A DNA stretch of 44,012 bases from positions 1-44,012 of the forward strand of contig JBLMWU010000257.1 of assembly GCA_050257395.1 (NCBI GenBank), written 5' to 3'. The position numbers were made by a program, and so were the translations under genes. Shown one piece after another: positions 42,061 to 44,012 of this stretch (its first letter is position 1; every line of letters starts with the position of its first letter). This DNA comes from JAIRTY01 sp050257395 (lineage in GTDB: Bacteria; Actinomycetota; Actinomycetes; Streptosporangiales; Streptosporangiaceae). The notes under the pieces were generated by a model. It did not search any database and was not told the DNA's origin. It saw only the letters and a program-made list of their open reading frames with translations.

Positions 42061-42098
42061 GGGCCCCGGCGGCTCGCCGACCGGCACAGGGAGGCCAC

Positions 42099-43280
42099 AT
42101 GGCCAGCACGAAAGAGTGGTTCGAGACGGTCGCCGAGGCCCGCCGCCGGGCGAAGCGCCGCCTCCCGAAGTCGGTGTACCTCGCCCTGGAAGCGGGCAGC
42201 GAACGCGGCCTCACCCTGGCCGACAACGTGGCCGCCTTCGGCGAGCTGGGCATCGGGCCGCCCCGGGCGGCCGGCCGGCCCGCCACCCGCAGCCAGCACA
42301 CGTCCGTGCTGGGCGTGGACATCTCGCTGCCGGTGATCGTCTCCCCCACCGGCGTGCAGGCGGTCCACCCGGAGGGCGAGGTCGCGGTGGCGCGCGGCGC
42401 GGCCGAGGCCGGCACCGCGATCGGCCTGAGCACGTTCGCCAGCGTGCCGGTCGAGGACGTGGTGGCGGCCAACCCGAAGACGTTCGTCCAGCTGTTCTGG
42501 ATCGGCGACCGGGACGCCATCATGGCCCGGGTGGACCGGGCGAAGGAGGCGCACGCCAAAGCGCTGATTGTCACCCTGGACTGGTCGTTCGCCACCGCCC
42601 GGGACTGGGACAGCCCGGCCATCCCGGAACGGATGGACCTGCGGGCGATCATGCGCTTCGCCCCCGAGGGGATCCGCCGTCCCCGGTACGTGCTGAGCTG
42701 GCTGCGGCACGGCGGGCTGCCCGCCCTCACCATCCCGAACATGGTCGGCCGGGGCGCCACCCCGCCGACCTTCTTTGGCGTCTACGGCCAGTGGATGCAG
42801 ACCCCGCCGCCGTCGTGGGCGGACCTGGCCTGGCTGCGCGAGCAGTGGGACGGCCCGTTCATGGTCAAGGGCATCATGCGGCCTGAGGACGCGCGCCGGG
42901 CGGTCGACATCGGCGCCACCGCCATCTCCGTGTCCAACCACGGCGGCAACGACCTGGACAGCACGCCGGCCTCCATCCGCGCCCTGCCGGGGGTGGTGGA
43001 CGCGGTCGGCGGCCAGGTGGAGGTGCTGCTGGACGGCGGGATCCGGCGGGGCAGCGACGTGGTCAAGGCGCTGGCGCTGGGCGCCCGGGCGGTCCTGATC
43101 GGCCGCGCCTACCTGTGGGGCCTGGCGGCCAGCGGCTCGGCCGGGGTGAAGAACGTGTTCGAGGTGCTGCGCGGCGGCATCGACTCGGCCCTGCTCGGCC
43201 TCGGGCACGAATCCATCCACGACCTGTCCCGCGAAGACGTGCTCATCCCGGCCGACTTCACCCGGGGCCTGGGCAAGTAG
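42099..43280 (+). CDS. mftD: Pre-mycofactocin synthase MftD (FMN-dependent)
   Basis: 393 residues of the lactate-dehydrogenase/glycolate-oxidase flavin family, closely resembling mycobacterial LldD1/Rv0694: WFETVAEARRRAKRRLPKSVY at the start, PVIVSPTGVQAVHPEGE, FMN-site ISVSNHGGNDLDSTPASIRALP, VLLDGGIRRGSDVVKALALGARAV and a LGHESIHDLS end. MftD oxidatively deaminates AHDP to the redox-active pre-mycofactocin. The ATG at 42099 has GGGAGG upstream. In mycobacteria mftD lies between mftC and mftE on one strand; here it is divergent from both. Confidence 0.95.
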   Translation: MASTKEWFETVAEARRRAKRRLPKSVYLALEAGSERGLTLADNVAAFGELGIGPPRAAGRPATRSQHTSVLGVDISLPVIVSPTGVQAVHPEGEVAVARGAAEAGTAIGLSTFASVPVEDVVAANPKTFVQLFWIGDRDAIMARVDRAKEAHAKALIVTLDWSFATARDWDSPAIPERMDLRAIMRFAPEGIRRPRYVLSWLRHGGLPALTIPNMVGRGATPPTFFGVYGQWMQTPPPSWADLAWLREQWDGPFMVKGIMRPEDARRAVDIGATAISVSNHGGNDLDSTPASIRALPGVVDAVGGQVEVLLDGGIRRGSDVVKALALGARAVLIGRAYLWGLAASGSAGVKNVFEVLRGGIDSALLGLGHESIHDLSREDVLIPADFTRGLGK

Positions 43281-43299
43281 CCCGGGTACGGTTGGTGGC

Positions 43300-43962
43300 G
43301 TGACCGCCGCCGCGCCCGCTGCCGCACAGCCGGCTGACGCAGCCGGCCGCCGCGGGCGCCCGCGCGGGACCAGCCGCCGCCAGCTCGAGCTGATCGCGCT
43401 GCGGCTGTTCGCCGAGCAGGGCTTCGACGAGACCCCGATCGAGCAGATCGCCGCCGAGGCCGGGGTGAGCAGGCGGACCTTCTTCCGGTACTACCGGTCC
43501 AAGGCCGACGTGCTGTGGGGCGACTTCGACGCCGAGGTCACGCACATCGCCACGGCGCTGGCTGCGGTGCCGGCACCGGTGCCGATGATGGCGGCCATCC
43601 GGCAGGCGGTGGTGGCCGCCAACCACTACCGGGCCGAGGACGTCCCCGAATTGCGCACCCGGATGAACCTGATCGCGTCGGTGCCCGCGCTGCAGTCCAG
43701 CGCGGCCATGCGCTACGACGCGTGGGAGCGGGCGATCAGCGACTTCGCGGCCGCGCGGCTCGGCCAGCCCGCGGACTCGCTGTACCCGCTGGCCGTCGGC
43801 CGGGCCACGCTGGCGGCCTGCCGGGCCGCCTACGACCGCTGGGTCGCCCGCGCCGACGCCGACCTGACCGTTTACCTGAACGCGGCGATCGCTGCGCTGG
43901 CTGAGGGCTTCCGCCCCGGCGTCCTCGGCAGCGAGGGCGATGTGCAGCCGGCGGGACGCTGA
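43300..43962 (+). CDS. mftR: Mycofactocin system TetR-family regulator MftR
   Basis: 220 residues. The N-terminal TetR helix-turn-helix (about 20-75) contains IEQIAAEAGVSRRTFFRYYRSKADVLWGDF, strongly like Rv0691c, including the WGDF that marks MftR. The C-terminal domain is the ligand pocket; acyl-CoA binding has been shown for a mycobacterial MftR. The GTG start is 19 bp after the mftD stop, so it is co-transcribed with mftD rather than placed divergent from mftA as in mycobacteria. The last 50 bases of the window after it are non-coding. Confidence 0.88.
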   Translation: MTAAAPAAAQPADAAGRRGRPRGTSRRQLELIALRLFAEQGFDETPIEQIAAEAGVSRRTFFRYYRSKADVLWGDFDAEVTHIATALAAVPAPVPMMAAIRQAVVAANHYRAEDVPELRTRMNLIASVPALQSSAAMRYDAWERAISDFAAARLGQPADSLYPLAVGRATLAACRAAYDRWVARADADLTVYLNAAIAALAEGFRPGVLGSEGDVQPAGR

Positions 43963-44012
43963 CCCAGCCGCGCCTGGGAATTGAGCCGAGGCGGCTGCGC
44001 GGTGGGGTGGGG

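Noticed and set aside
41964..42098. Hidden mftA precursor gene between mftC and mftD
   Set aside because: No frame on either strand ends in the expected Gly-Val-Tyr tail, and the gap is taken by promoter elements and ribosome sites.

Overview
The window is chromosomal DNA of a high-GC actinobacterium (GC above 70 % by eye, strong third-position GC bias, many 4-bp ATGA/GTGA gene overlaps). Gene content fits a soil actinomycete, perhaps of the Streptosporangiales or a related order: a PF04672-type SAM methyltransferase, a PAS/GAF/SpoIIE phosphatase, an RsbW-like ATPase, DUF2231 and UTRA-GntR proteins, an Rv2202c-type adenosine kinase and a mycofactocin locus. I see no rRNA, tRNA, CRISPR array, insertion sequence or phage gene. 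The very long ORFs opposite to real genes are GC artefacts.

Left part (1-10.6 kb): a fused ATP-dependent 5-oxoprolinase, a small PH-like membrane protein, a secreted polysaccharide-deacetylase-like protein whose metal site is degenerate, an RsbW-like ATPase, a hydroxyacid-oxoacid transhydrogenase-like iron alcohol dehydrogenase, a cysteine-containing SufR/ArsR-like regulator and a divergent DUF2231 membrane protein.

Middle (10.6-29.9 kb): a stand-alone DUF4011-helicase-Vsr-like nuclease (candidate phage defence); a SAM methyltransferase with a 33-codon copy of its own C-terminus beside it; a SpoIIE phosphatase; a GntR regulator divergent from an MBL-rhodanese persulfide-dioxygenase-like enzyme with a clear palindrome between them; a B12-binding radical SAM enzyme divergent from an Rrf2 regulator fused to an SRPBCC-like domain; an APC permease; an ABC-2 permease with an unusual alpha/beta-hydrolase-ABC ATPase fusion; and an aldehyde dehydrogenase.

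Right part (29.9-44 kb): a secreted seven-repeat protein, probably a beta-propeller, then a tightly packed minus-strand operon purU - metV-like - metF - unknown methyltransferase-fold protein - short (catalytic-half only) methionine synthase - metK - adoK, closed by a strong hairpin. This looks like a self-contained methyl-cycle module (methylene-THF to methyl-THF to methionine to SAM, with adenosine salvage) built around a methionine synthase that lacks the folate-binding half; the unknown protein is the prime candidate for a new partner. Upstream of it lies a split mycofactocin locus: mftC-mftE-SDR on the minus strand and mftD-mftR divergently on the plus strand. The precursor gene mftA, the RRE gene mftB and the glycosyltransferase gene mftF are not in the window. 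The methyl-cycle operon and the mycofactocin locus are adjacent and point toward one-carbon and alcohol/aldehyde metabolism, but that link is inference.
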